Source: Roseococcus thiosulfatophilus
Lineage (GTDB): Bacteria > Pseudomonadota > Alphaproteobacteria > Acetobacterales > Acetobacteraceae
Length of the DNA stretch: 64,000 nucleotides
Direction of reading: 5' to 3'
Assembly: GCF_017311575.1 (NCBI RefSeq)
Contig: NZ_JAFFQY010000011.1
Span: 353,282-417,281, forward strand
The notes under the pieces are model-generated. The model was not told the DNA's origin. It saw only the letters and a program-made list of their open reading frames with translations, and made no database searches. Positions 40,209 to 49,267 of the stretch are shown piece after piece. Position 1 is the stretch's first letter, and each line of letters begins with the position of its first letter. A program made the translations under genes and the position numbers.

Positions 40209-41407
40209 CGGCGGCGCAGCACGGCCAGCACCCCGGTCCAGTCGAGGGAACGCCCGATGCCGCCCCCCACCTGGGCCACCTCCACCCCGGAATAGAAGCC
40301 CAGCAGCGGCACCTCGGGCGCGAAGCCCTGCGCCACCAGCTCCGCCTCCTCGATGGCGGCGCCGCTGCGGGCACTCGCGCGGCCCGCGCAGTCTATGTAG
40401 AGGGCGAAGAGGGGGTCGGTGCCGACCAGCCCCGCATTCATCGCCGCGACACCCCGGCGCACGGAATCGAGCATGAGCGAGTTGTCGCGGCTCATGATCT
40501 GCACCTGGGCGCCGAGGGCGAAGTCCGGCTCGAACAGCGTGACCGAGCCCGCCTCGGGCGTGGCGCGCAGGATGAGGCGGTTGACATAGTCGCCCTCCTG
40601 GTAGGGGGCGTAGGGGTCGCCCAGCTTCTGGCCCAGCGTCACCGTCAGCGAGAGTTCCTGCCCGCGCACCTCGCCTGGGGGCAGGCCCAGCATGCGCTCG
40701 ATGACGGTGAGTGCCGGTTCGCCATCCAGCTCGAACACCTCGGCGCCCTGGATGCGCGTGATCTCCACGAAGGAGCTGATGGGCCGGCAGCCATGCATGA
40801 TGACCGTCTCGACCGCGACGCCGGGCGGGAACACCAGCGCGACCGCGGCGTGCTTCAGCACGCGGTCGCCGGCGAAGACCCAGCCGCCGGTCAGATTCAT
40901 GTCGGTCAGCAGCCCGCCGCCGAAGAGCTGGAGCGGCGTGTTGCCGAAGCCGTCATGGAAGCCCTCCACGATGGAGCTGGCGAAGTGCAGCCGCGGCGGC
41001 GCGCGGGAGGCCACGCTGTCGAACAGCAGCATCACCGCGGCATCGGGGCTCGCGATGGCGCCCACCGCGGCGCCCAGCTCCGCGCCGGCCGCCACCTCGT
41101 CCTGGCGCAGCCCCTCGGTCATTACCGCCTGGGGAACGAGGCCAGGGTCCATGATGGCCAGCACGCCCAGTTCGAAGCCGGCATAGCCGCAGCCCTCGCG
41201 GCCGATGACGCCGGCCGCGGAACCGCCATGGACGGGCACCGGGCCGAATTCCGCGCGCAGCGCCGCGAGCATGGCCTCGGGGTCATGCTTGCCGCCGCAG
41301 AAGACCAGCAGCATGGCCGGCGTTTCCGGCCCCAGGCGCTGCCGGCACAAACGCGCGGCGACATCGGGGTGGATGTGGCGGACGGAGGCGACGCGGATGG
41401 CAGCCAT
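40205..41407 (-). CDS. FIST N- and C-domain sensory protein
   Basis: 400 residues from the ATG at 41407 (a GTG precedes it). The FIST_N domain covers MLLVFCGGKHDPEAMLAALRAEFGPVPVHGGSAAGVIGREG and the following sheet; FIST_C covers QEGDYVNRLILRATPEAGSVTLFEPD to the C-terminal CAGRASARSG and EVPLLGFYSGVEVAQVGG. FIST domains are proposed to bind small ligands such as amino acids and feed signalling proteins. The overlap with the kinase suggests it is the input subunit of a two-part sensor. Confidence 0.88.
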   Translation of the reverse strand: MAAIRVASVRHIHPDVAARLCRQRLGPETPAMLLVFCGGKHDPEAMLAALRAEFGPVPVHGGSAAGVIGREGCGYAGFELGVLAIMDPGLVPQAVMTEGLRQDEVAAGAELGAAVGAIASPDAAVMLLFDSVASRAPPRLHFASSIVEGFHDGFGNTPLQLFGGGLLTDMNLTGGWVFAGDRVLKHAAVALVFPPGVAVETVIMHGCRPISSFVEITRIQGAEVFELDGEPALTVIERMLGLPPGEVRGQELSLTVTLGQKLGDPYAPYQEGDYVNRLILRATPEAGSVTLFEPDFALGAQVQIMSRDNSLMLDSVRRGVAAMNAGLVGTDPLFALYIDCAGRASARSGAAIEEAELVAQGFAPEVPLLGFYSGVEVAQVGGGIGRSLDWTGVLAVLRRR

Positions 41408-41623
41408 CACACCCGCACGTGGAGACGCGCGGCCCCGCTTGCAACCGGAGACATCCTTGGCCGGAACGCCATGTCCTGCTTTCCCTTCCGCCGCCTGCGC
41501 GACCGCCGCAGATTATCACAGCGCATCGGCGATGCCAGCATCGGAAGGTGTGCCCCCGGCGCGCCAATTCCCAGCCCCTCGCCGCTGATCTAGCCTCGGC
41601 CGCGGAAAAGCGGAGATCCCTGC

Positions 41624-43039
41624 ATGAGCGAACAAGTCGCGCGTCACCTGGCCGGCCAGCGCGAGGCCATCCTGGACCGGCTGCTGGCCTTGATCCGCCT
41701 GCCCTCGGTCAGCACCGACCCGGCCTATGAGCATGGCATGCGCGGCGCGCGGGAATTCCTGCTGGAGCGGCTGCGCGCGCTGGGCCTGCAGGATGTGCGG
41801 CTGCTGGACGCGCCCGGCATGCCCAAGGGCGGGCAGCCCGCCGTCTATGGCGCCTGGCTGGGCGCGGGGCCCGACAAGCCCACCATCATGATCTACGGCC
41901 ATTACGACGTGCAGCCCGCGGACCCGATGGAGCTGTGGCACTCCCCGCCCTTCGAGCCCACCATCCGCGACGGGCGGATCTATGCGCGCGGCGCCTCGGA
42001 CGTGAAGGGCTCCACCACCATCGCCATCGAGACGGTGGGCGCCTTCCTGGCGGTCGAGGGCGGCTGCCCCGTGAACGTGAAGCTCTTCCTGGAAGGCGAG
42101 GAGGAGGTGGGCAGCCCGAGCCTGCCCGTGCTGATCGAGGCGCATCGCGAGCTGCTGGCGGCGGACGCCATGCTCTCGGCCGATGGCGGCGGCGCCTCGG
42201 GCCCGCAGCCCATGCTGAACATCGGCTGCCGCGGCATCACCTCGCTGCGCTTCAGCCTGCGGACCGCGAGGAAGGACGCCCATTCGGGCAAGGTGGGCGG
42301 CGCGCTGCGCAACGCCCTGCACGAGATGGCGCGGCTGATCGCGACGCTGCACGACGAGCATGGCCGCGTGGTGGTGGAGGGCTTCGAGGCCGGCGCGCCG
42401 CCCATGACCAACGCGCTGCGCGCCGAGGCGGCCACCCTGCCCTTCGACGAGGCGGCCTGGTACGCGCTCTATGACGCGACCCCCTTCGGCGACCCCGCCT
42501 ATACGGTGCGCGAACGCACCACGCTGCGCCCCACCGTCGAGGTAAACGGCATGTGGGGCGGCTATATCGGCGAGGGCGGCAAGACCGTCACCCCGGCCGA
42601 GGCGCATGTGAAGCTGACCATGCGCCTCATTCCCGGCCAGGACCCGAAGGGCGCGCAGGCCGCGGTGAAGGCGCATCTGGAACGCCACGCGCCGCCCGGC
42701 GTGGCGCTCACCTTCGAATACCAGCCGGGCGGCACCCGCGCTTACACGCTGGGCGGCGACCACCCGCTGCGCGCGGCCGCCACTGCCGTGCTGCGGCGGG
42801 AGAAGGGTGGTGAGCCCGCGCTGACGCGCCTGGGCGGCACCGTGCCCATCACCACCATCTTCCAGGAGAAGCTCGGCATGGACAGCCTGATGTTCGGCCT
42901 GTCCAGCGCGGACGAGGACGCGCATGCGCCCAACGAGTTCTTCCGCCTCTCCTCCTTCGACGAGGGGCTGCGGCTGTGGCCCCTGCTGCTGACGGAACTC
43001 GGCCGCATGGACCGCGCCGCCTTCCACCGCGGGGGCTGA
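41624..43039 (+). CDS. M20 family metallopeptidase (dipeptidase-like)
   Basis: 471 residues, full length for M20A dipeptidases. Zinc-site landmarks are His93 and Asp95 in IYGHYDVQPAD, Asp126 in ASDVKGS, and the catalytic Glu159/Glu160 in EGEEEVGS, with a final metal His expected in EDAHAPNEFF. The insert dimerisation domain contains GGALRNALHEMARL. It probably hydrolyses dipeptides or acylated amino acids. GGAG lies 9 bases before the ATG. It ends in a strong terminator, so it is a separate unit from the downstream amino-acid transporter, though a functional link (peptide products feeding uptake) is possible. Confidence 0.93.
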   Translation: MSEQVARHLAGQREAILDRLLALIRLPSVSTDPAYEHGMRGAREFLLERLRALGLQDVRLLDAPGMPKGGQPAVYGAWLGAGPDKPTIMIYGHYDVQPADPMELWHSPPFEPTIRDGRIYARGASDVKGSTTIAIETVGAFLAVEGGCPVNVKLFLEGEEEVGSPSLPVLIEAHRELLAADAMLSADGGGASGPQPMLNIGCRGITSLRFSLRTARKDAHSGKVGGALRNALHEMARLIATLHDEHGRVVVEGFEAGAPPMTNALRAEAATLPFDEAAWYALYDATPFGDPAYTVRERTTLRPTVEVNGMWGGYIGEGGKTVTPAEAHVKLTMRLIPGQDPKGAQAAVKAHLERHAPPGVALTFEYQPGGTRAYTLGGDHPLRAAATAVLRREKGGEPALTRLGGTVPITTIFQEKLGMDSLMFGLSSADEDAHAPNEFFRLSSFDEGLRLWPLLLTELGRMDRAAFHRGG

Positions 43040-43047
43040 GGCACGAC

Positions 43048-43077
43048 GCGCCGGGCGGTGCATCGCCCGGCGCTTTT
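43048..43077 (+). terminator. Rho-independent terminator after the M20 peptidase
   Basis: GCGCCGGGCG, loop GTGCAT, CGCCCGGCGC followed immediately by TTTT. A perfect 10-bp stem nine bases after the stop codon. Confidence 0.93.
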
Positions 43078-43187
43078 CCCCCCACCGCTTTTCCCCATTG
43101 ACAGCAATCCCCTCGCCCGCTGCACTCACCCCCGGAACGTCCAACGGCCAGCAGAGCCGCACAATCGGAACGACAGGGAGGGACAGG

Positions 43188-44492
43188 ATGCACCATCATC
43201 TGAGCCGGCGCGGATTGCTGGGTGGCGCGAGCGCGCTGCCGCTGGTCCCCGCCACGGCCTTCGGGCAGCAGCGCGAGATCAAGCTCGGCGTCATCTATGA
43301 CTACACCGGGCCCTTCGCGGGCGGCGGCTCGCTCGCCTCCGCGATCGGCACCAAGCACGCCATCGACATGATCAATGAGCGTGGCGGCGTGGAAGGCCAT
43401 CGCCTCAACGCCATCTACGCCGACGCGCAGTCCCGCACCGAGGTCGCCATCAACGAGATGACGCGCCTCTTGGAGCAGGAGCGCGTGGACATCATCATGG
43501 GCGTGTTCTCGTCCGCGCATTGCGTGCCGATGGCGCAGCGCGTGAACCAGCAGCGCCGCTTCATGTGGGCGAATGTCTGCGTGGCGTCGTCGGTGTTCAA
43601 GGACCGCAACCTCGAATACGTCTTCCGCGCGCAGGTGCACAGCGACCAGTTCGGCGAGGCCTCCTGCCGCTTCGTGGCGGAGAACGCGCAGTCCCGCCTG
43701 GGCAAGCCCGTGCGCGACGTGCGCGTGGCCATCATCTACGAGGACGGCCCCTATGGCGCCGGCGTGGCCGCCGGCAACGAGGCCACCGCGCGCGAACTCG
43801 GCCTGCGCCTGGTGCTGAAGGAGGGCTATGCGGCCACCGCGCCCGACCTCTCCTCGCTGGTCACGAAGCTGCGGCGCGAGCGGCCGGACGTCATCCTGCA
43901 CACCGGCTACAACCCCGACATCACACTCTTCCTGCGCCAGTCGCGTGAGCTGGGCCTGCGCTGGCGCGCGCTGATCGGGCATGGGGCGGGCTATGGGCAG
44001 ATTGACCGCCTGCAGCAGACCTTCCGGCAGGACGCGAACTACATCTACAACGTGGACCCGGTGGCGGCGCAGCTGCTGAACCCGGCCTCGCTCGCGCCGG
44101 GCCTCGGCGACGTGACGGCCGAGATGGTCCGCCGCTACCGCGCCGAGACCAACGTGACCGAGGTGCCGCCGCACACCTCCATGGGCTTCAACCAGACCTG
44201 GATCCTGCTGACGGACGTGCTGCCGCGCGCCATCCGCAACCATGGCGGCTTCACGCCCGACGCGCTGCGCCAGGCGGCACTCGCCACCGACATTCCGGTG
44301 GGCGGGACCATCCAGGGCTATGGCGTGCAGTTCAACCCGCCGGGCCACCCGATGGCGGGGCAGAATGCGCGCTCGACGCCGGTGGTGATGCAGTATGTGG
44401 ACGGGCAGACGAAGATCGTGTGGCCGGAGGCACTGAAAACCGCCGACCCCGTGCTCCCGCTGCCCGCGGGCCATGCCTACGCCGCCCGCTAG
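43188..44492 (+). CDS. ABC transporter substrate-binding protein, branched-chain amino acid type
   Basis: 434 residues. The N-terminus MHHHLSRRGLLGGASALPLVPATAFG has an RR-x-L pattern and looks like a Tat signal. The mature part (KLGVIYDYTGPFAGGG, EVAINEMTRLLEQERVDIIMGVFSSAHC, AIIYEDGPYGAGVAAGN) is a periplasmic type I binding protein of the LivJ/urea/amide group. It opens a five-gene transporter operon with ATPases and permeases behind it. GGAGGGACAGG precedes the ATG. Ligand could be branched-chain amino acid, amide or aromatic acid. Confidence 0.93.
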   Translation: MHHHLSRRGLLGGASALPLVPATAFGQQREIKLGVIYDYTGPFAGGGSLASAIGTKHAIDMINERGGVEGHRLNAIYADAQSRTEVAINEMTRLLEQERVDIIMGVFSSAHCVPMAQRVNQQRRFMWANVCVASSVFKDRNLEYVFRAQVHSDQFGEASCRFVAENAQSRLGKPVRDVRVAIIYEDGPYGAGVAAGNEATARELGLRLVLKEGYAATAPDLSSLVTKLRRERPDVILHTGYNPDITLFLRQSRELGLRWRALIGHGAGYGQIDRLQQTFRQDANYIYNVDPVAAQLLNPASLAPGLGDVTAEMVRRYRAETNVTEVPPHTSMGFNQTWILLTDVLPRAIRNHGGFTPDALRQAALATDIPVGGTIQGYGVQFNPPGHPMAGQNARSTPVVMQYVDGQTKIVWPEALKTADPVLPLPAGHAYAAR

Positions 44493-44495
44493 AGC

Positions 44496-45238
44496 ATGCT
44501 GCGGGTCGAGAATCTGACCAAGCGGTTCAGCGGCTTCGTGGCCGTGAACCGCATCTCCTTCGCGCTCGAACAAGGCGAGATCCTGGGGCTGATCGGCCCC
44601 AACGGCTCGGGCAAGAGCACGACCTTCAACATGATCGCGGGGCTGCTGAAGCCCAGCGAGGGTTCCATCCGGCTGGAGGGGCGCGAGATCGGCGGTCTCG
44701 CGCCCATCGAGATCTGCCACAGCGGCATCGGGCGCACCTTCCAGATTCCGCGCCCGTTCAAGCAGCTCACCATCCTGGACAATGTCGTCACCGCCGCCTT
44801 CTACGGCCAGCGCGGCAGCGTCAGCCGCGCGAAGGCGCTGGACCAGGCGGAGGAGGCGCTGACGCTGGTGGGCCTGCCGACCGACCCGCAGGCGGAGGTG
44901 GCGTCGCTTGGCGCCGCAGGCCTGAAGAAGCTGGAGCTGGCCCGCGCCATCGCCACCCAGCCGCGCCTGCTGCTGGCCGATGAGAGCCTGGGTGGCCTCG
45001 ACGAGACCGAGATGAACGCGGCCGCCGACATGCTGAACCACATCCGGCGCGAGAAGAACATCACCATCATCTGGGTGGAACACATCATGGGCGTGCTGAT
45101 GCGCGTCGTGGACCGCGCCATCGTGCTCGACCATGGCGAGAAGATCTTCGAGGGCCTGCCGCGCGAGGTGGCGCGCGACCCGCGCGTGATCGAGATCTAC
45201 CTCGGTTCCGAGAAGATCACCTTCGACGAGGCCCGGTC

Positions 45239-45242
<4 letters not shown>
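44496..45242 (+). CDS. livG: ABC transporter ATP-binding protein LivG-like
   Basis: 248 residues. Walker A GPNGSGKST, the LivG-typical GIGRTFQIPRPFKQLTILDNV, Walker B LLLADESLGGLDETEMN and EHIMGVLMRVVDRAIVLDHGEKI. The signature motif reads VASLGAAGLKKLELARA, where LSGG-like residues are weak (SLGAAG), which is worth noting for an ATPase. It begins four bases past the binding-protein stop. Confidence 0.93.
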
Positions 45243-45958
<716 letters not shown>

Positions 45959-45960
45959 CC

Positions 45961-46047
45961 ATGACGCTGACGCATCATGGCCACAGCTGCATTGGAGCGC
46001 GGGATTCAACGTCTTCGGCGTTCCCGCCTCGACGCATCCCGCTTTAG
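45961..46047 (+). CDS. 28-codon ORF between livF and livH, possible relic
   Basis: An ATG two bases after the livF stop opens 28 codons. The first residues MTLTHHGHSCI recall the N-terminus of metal-dependent hydrolases of the UPF0173/metallo-beta-lactamase type (pattern xLTxxGHSxx), but nothing resembling the rest follows. It fills most of the otherwise unusual 99-base gap within the operon. It has no strong Shine-Dalgarno. It may be a gene fragment, a small coupled peptide, or chance. Confidence 0.25.
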   Translation: MTLTHHGHSCIGARDSTSSAFPPRRIPL

Positions 46048-46057
46048 GAACCCCGAC

Positions 46058-46915
46058 ATGTTCGACAGCTTCCTGCTCGAATCCATCATCAACGGGCTGC
46101 TGCTGGGGGGCGTGCTGGCGCTGCTGGCGCTGGGCCTGAACCTCGTCTTCGGCGTGATCGACGTGGTCTGGATCTGCTATGCCGAGCTGGTGATGGTGGG
46201 CATGTACGCCATCTTCTTCCTCTACGTGTACTACGAGGTGCCGCTGCCAGGCGCCATCACGGCCGCCGTGCTGGGGGTGGCGCTGTTGGGCGTCATACTC
46301 CACCGCTTCGTGATCGAACCCGTGCTGGGCACGGCCCCCATCAACCAGCTGCTGGTGACGGGTGGCGTGCTGTTCTTCCTGCAGGCAGCCGCGACGCTCG
46401 CCTTCGGGATCGAGTTCCGCAACATCGGCATCCGCATGCCGGTGGTCGAGTTCGGGGACATGTTCTTCAGCTTCGCGCGCATCCTGGCCTTCGCCACCGC
46501 CCTGGTGGGCGTGCTGCTGCTGTGGCTGTTCCTGACGCGCACCTATCTGGGCACCGCCATCCGCGCCATCTCCCAGGACCGCGAGATCATGCCGCTGATG
46601 GGCGTGGATCCGCGGCGCATCTACCTCATCACCTCCGCGATCGGCGGCGGCATGGCGGGTGTGGCGGCCAGCCTGCTGGTGCTGCAATACGACGTGCACC
46701 CGGCCATCGGCCTCAGCTTCGGGCCCATCACCTTCATGGTCTGCGTGATGGGGGGGCTCGGCAACATGCTGGGCGGCTTCGTCGCCGCCTTCATCTTCGC
46801 GCAGTTCATCTCGGTGGGCGGCTACCTGTTCCAGATCGAGTGGGGCTACGTCATCGCCTTCTGCTTCTTCATCGCCATGATGTTCATCAGGCCCAAGGGC
46901 CTGTTCAGCCGCTGA
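46058..46915 (+). CDS. livH: Branched-chain amino acid ABC permease LivH-like
   Basis: 285 residues with about eight membrane helices. FLLESIINGLLLGGVLALLALGLNLVFGVIDVVWICYAELVMVG and AISQDREIMPLMGVDPRRIYLITSAIGGGMAGVAASLL are characteristic of this permease. It forms a heterodimeric channel with the next gene. AGGA lies 9 bases before the ATG at 46058. Confidence 0.94.
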   Translation: MFDSFLLESIINGLLLGGVLALLALGLNLVFGVIDVVWICYAELVMVGMYAIFFLYVYYEVPLPGAITAAVLGVALLGVILHRFVIEPVLGTAPINQLLVTGGVLFFLQAAATLAFGIEFRNIGIRMPVVEFGDMFFSFARILAFATALVGVLLLWLFLTRTYLGTAIRAISQDREIMPLMGVDPRRIYLITSAIGGGMAGVAASLLVLQYDVHPAIGLSFGPITFMVCVMGGLGNMLGGFVAAFIFAQFISVGGYLFQIEWGYVIAFCFFIAMMFIRPKGLFSR

Positions 46916-46928
46916 GGGGAGCAGGTTC

Positions 46929-47918
46929 ATGGACACGCGCATCTGGGGCGGCATCGGCATCGCGGCGCTGGCGGTGGTGCCGCTGCTGGGGCTGGGCAAC
47001 TACCACCTGCACCTGCTCATCACGGTGCTGATCTGGGGCTTCGTCTACACCTCCTGGTCCATCATGGGGCGCTTCGGGATGGTGTCGCTGGGGCATGGCG
47101 CCTTCCTCGGCGTCGGCGCCTATGTGGCCACCATGCTCTGGAACACCATGGGGCTGACGCCCTGGGTGAGTATTCCGGTGGCCATGCTGGTCTCGATGGC
47201 GATGGCGCTGCTGGTGGGCTACCCCTGCTTCCGCTTCCGCATCGTGGGCCACTACTTCGCGCTGGTCACGCTGGCGCTGGGCGAGGTGGTGCGCCTCACC
47301 ATCGTGGGCCTGCGCGACCAGACGGGCGGCTCGCTCGGCATGACGGTGACGGGCGTGCCGGAGGGCACCTCCTTCCTCGCCCTGCAATTCGGCGACCGCG
47401 CGACCTTCTTCTACGTGGCCCTGCTGGTCTGGCTGGGCGGGTTGGTCATCTGGCGCCTGGTGGACCGTTCCATGCTGCGCTACGCGCTGGAGGCCTCGTC
47501 GGAAGACGAGGACGCGGCGGCCTCGGTCGGCGTCAACGTCACCCGCGCCAAGCTGATGATCCTGATGATCAGCGCCGCCATGACCACGCTGGGCGGCGCG
47601 CTCTACGCGCAGTACCAGATGTACATCAACCCGGAGACGGTGTCGGGCATCGCCATCTCGCTGCAGATCGTCTTCGCGGTCATCGCGGGCGGGCTGTTCA
47701 CGCAGCTGGGCCCGACCGTCGGCGCCGTCTTCACCCTGCTGCTGGCCGAGACGCTGCGCGTCACCTTCGGCCATGACATCCATGGGCTGGACGGCACCAT
47801 CTACGGGCTGCTGCTGGTGCTCTTCATCATCTACATGCCCAAGGGCATCACGGGCTCGATCATGGCCGGGCTGTCCAAGCGGCGGCGGCCCAACCCGGCG
47901 GCGGCCCCGGCCGAGTAA
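46929..47918 (+). CDS. livM: Branched-chain amino acid ABC permease LivM-like
   Basis: 329 residues, membrane helices throughout, with GRFGMVSLGHGAFLGVGAYVATML, HYFALVTLALGEVVRLTIV and DEDAAASVGVNVTRAKLMILMISAAMTTLGGALYAQYQ typical of LivM. GGAG precedes the ATG. It ends three bases from the stop of the convergent acyltransferase-like gene. Confidence 0.94.
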   Translation: MDTRIWGGIGIAALAVVPLLGLGNYHLHLLITVLIWGFVYTSWSIMGRFGMVSLGHGAFLGVGAYVATMLWNTMGLTPWVSIPVAMLVSMAMALLVGYPCFRFRIVGHYFALVTLALGEVVRLTIVGLRDQTGGSLGMTVTGVPEGTSFLALQFGDRATFFYVALLVWLGGLVIWRLVDRSMLRYALEASSEDEDAAASVGVNVTRAKLMILMISAAMTTLGGALYAQYQMYINPETVSGIAISLQIVFAVIAGGLFTQLGPTVGAVFTLLLAETLRVTFGHDIHGLDGTIYGLLLVLFIIYMPKGITGSIMAGLSKRRRPNPAAAPAE

Positions 47919-47921
47919 GGT

Positions 47922-48692
47922 TCAGCGAAGGCCCTCGGCGGAGGCGATCCTTCGCCGCAGGGCCACGCTGAAGCGGGCCAGGGCCGCGCCGTCCAGCACG
48001 GCGTGGTCCATGGCACCCCCCAGCAGCACGACATGGCGCGGCGGCCCCCCCTCAGGGCAGGGCCGCCGCGCGATGCCGCCCACCGCCACCGTGATGGTGA
48101 AGACATTGGGCGGGAAGGCGGTGAAGGGAAAATCGAGCCCCGGCCTTTGCAGGCTGGTCAGCCCGATGGTCCCCTGCACGCGGCGCAGCAGATGCGGGTC
48201 CTGCGCGATGCGCCGCAGGATCAGTTTGCGGAGGAATTTCGGCAGGCGCCCCAGCATCCGCCGGCGCTTCACCTCCGCCGTGCGCGTCAGGTCGCCGCGG
48301 ATGGCGGCGCGCAGCTCGTCATGGATCTGCATCACCGTCTTGGTCTGGGCCGCGCGGATGGTCAGGCCCATGGGCAGGCGCGTGCCGTCCGGCTGCCTGC
48401 GGTCCACCACCGTCGCCACATCCGCGTCGCGGAAGGTGACCAGGCGGCGTCCATGCCGGAAGGTCAGCACCTCCGGGCACTCGGCCGCCGCATGGGCCAG
48501 GGCGTGCAGCAGGAAGGCGTGCAGCGAGACGGGCTGGCGGTCCTGGCGCCGGCGCGCGCGGATCAGCGCCAGCGCCTCGGTGATGTCCGCCTCCATCGCG
48601 CCATGGCAGGTCAGAGGCCGCGCGAGCGAGAGCATGTCCAGCACCACGTCGCGCAGCTTCGGCCAGGGCTGGGTGGTGAAGTCGTCCGTCAT
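47922..48692 (-). CDS. Stand-alone CAT/E2-fold acyltransferase-like protein
   Basis: 256 residues matching the catalytic domain of 2-oxoacid dehydrogenase E2 subunits and chloramphenicol acetyltransferase. The catalytic HxxxDG motif is His230-AVL-Asp234-Gly235 in GGAMDHAVLDGAALARF; DVATVVDRRQPDG and TIGLTSLQ are further family-like segments. There is no lipoyl or peripheral-subunit-binding domain and no E1/E3 gene nearby, so it is not part of a dehydrogenase complex; acyl-CoA-dependent acylation of a small molecule is the likely role. Its ATG overlaps the stop of the 192-residue gene (ATGA), the last gene of a three-gene operon headed by a P450. Confidence 0.82.
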   Translation of the reverse strand: MTDDFTTQPWPKLRDVVLDMLSLARPLTCHGAMEADITEALALIRARRRQDRQPVSLHAFLLHALAHAAAECPEVLTFRHGRRLVTFRDADVATVVDRRQPDGTRLPMGLTIRAAQTKTVMQIHDELRAAIRGDLTRTAEVKRRRMLGRLPKFLRKLILRRIAQDPHLLRRVQGTIGLTSLQRPGLDFPFTAFPPNVFTITVAVGGIARRPCPEGGPPRHVVLLGGAMDHAVLDGAALARFSVALRRRIASAEGLR

Positions 48693-49267
48693 GCGCCGCC
48701 CTCGCGGCGGGGCACGAACCAGCTGCGGCGGAAGTCGAAGCGCAGCAGGAAGCGCGTCTCGCCCTCCAGCTCCCGCCGCTCCACCACCTCGGCGCCGAAG
48801 CGGCGATAGATGGGAAGCGGGCGCGGCGCCGTGGTGCCATAGCCGGTGACGAGGCCCAGCCCCTGCAGATCCGCCGCGCAGCGCGCCCAGAAGCCCACCG
48901 TGCCCGCGAAGTTCCAGGCGCCGTCAATGAAGAAGACCAGGATTTCCGCGCTGCCCGGCTCGTGCAGCGGCAGGGTGAAGCCGAAGCGCCCCGCCTGCTG
49001 GATGCGGCCCGTGAGGTTCACCGCCATGCCGCGCCGCACCTGGCCCGCGGCATCCTCCTCCACATAGACGCGCTGCTCCGCATAGGGCACGGGCGAGGCG
49101 AGGCGGCCGGCCGCGTCATCCCAATGCCAGAGCCGCCGCAGCAGCCCGTCAGGGCGGATGTCGCGGAAGGCGCGGTGGAAGGCGCGCTCGTATTCCGCCA
49201 CGGCCGCGGCGTCATCGGTGTCCAGGATGCGCCATTGGGCCGGCGCCTCCTCCGCCCGCGCGCTCAT
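48689..49267 (-). CDS. Hypothetical protein, possibly GNAT-like
   Basis: 192 residues; I do not recognise a family with confidence. It has an alternating strand/helix look: DDAAAVAEYERAFHRAF at the start, QRVYVEEDAAGQVRRGMAVNLTGRI and FGFTLPLHEPGSAEILVFFIDG in the middle, a LVTGYGTTAPRPLPIYRRFGAEVVERRELEGETRFLLRFDF end. The last part, with a helix followed by YRRFGAEVVER, resembles the end of acetyltransferase (GNAT) folds, but the acetyl-CoA loop (Q/RxxGxG/A) is not seen. Both ends overlap neighbours by four bases (P450 stop, acyltransferase start), so it belongs to the same pathway. Confidence 0.75.
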   Translation of the reverse strand: MSARAEEAPAQWRILDTDDAAAVAEYERAFHRAFRDIRPDGLLRRLWHWDDAAGRLASPVPYAEQRVYVEEDAAGQVRRGMAVNLTGRIQQAGRFGFTLPLHEPGSAEILVFFIDGAWNFAGTVGFWARCAADLQGLGLVTGYGTTAPRPLPIYRRFGAEVVERRELEGETRFLLRFDFRRSWFVPRREGGA

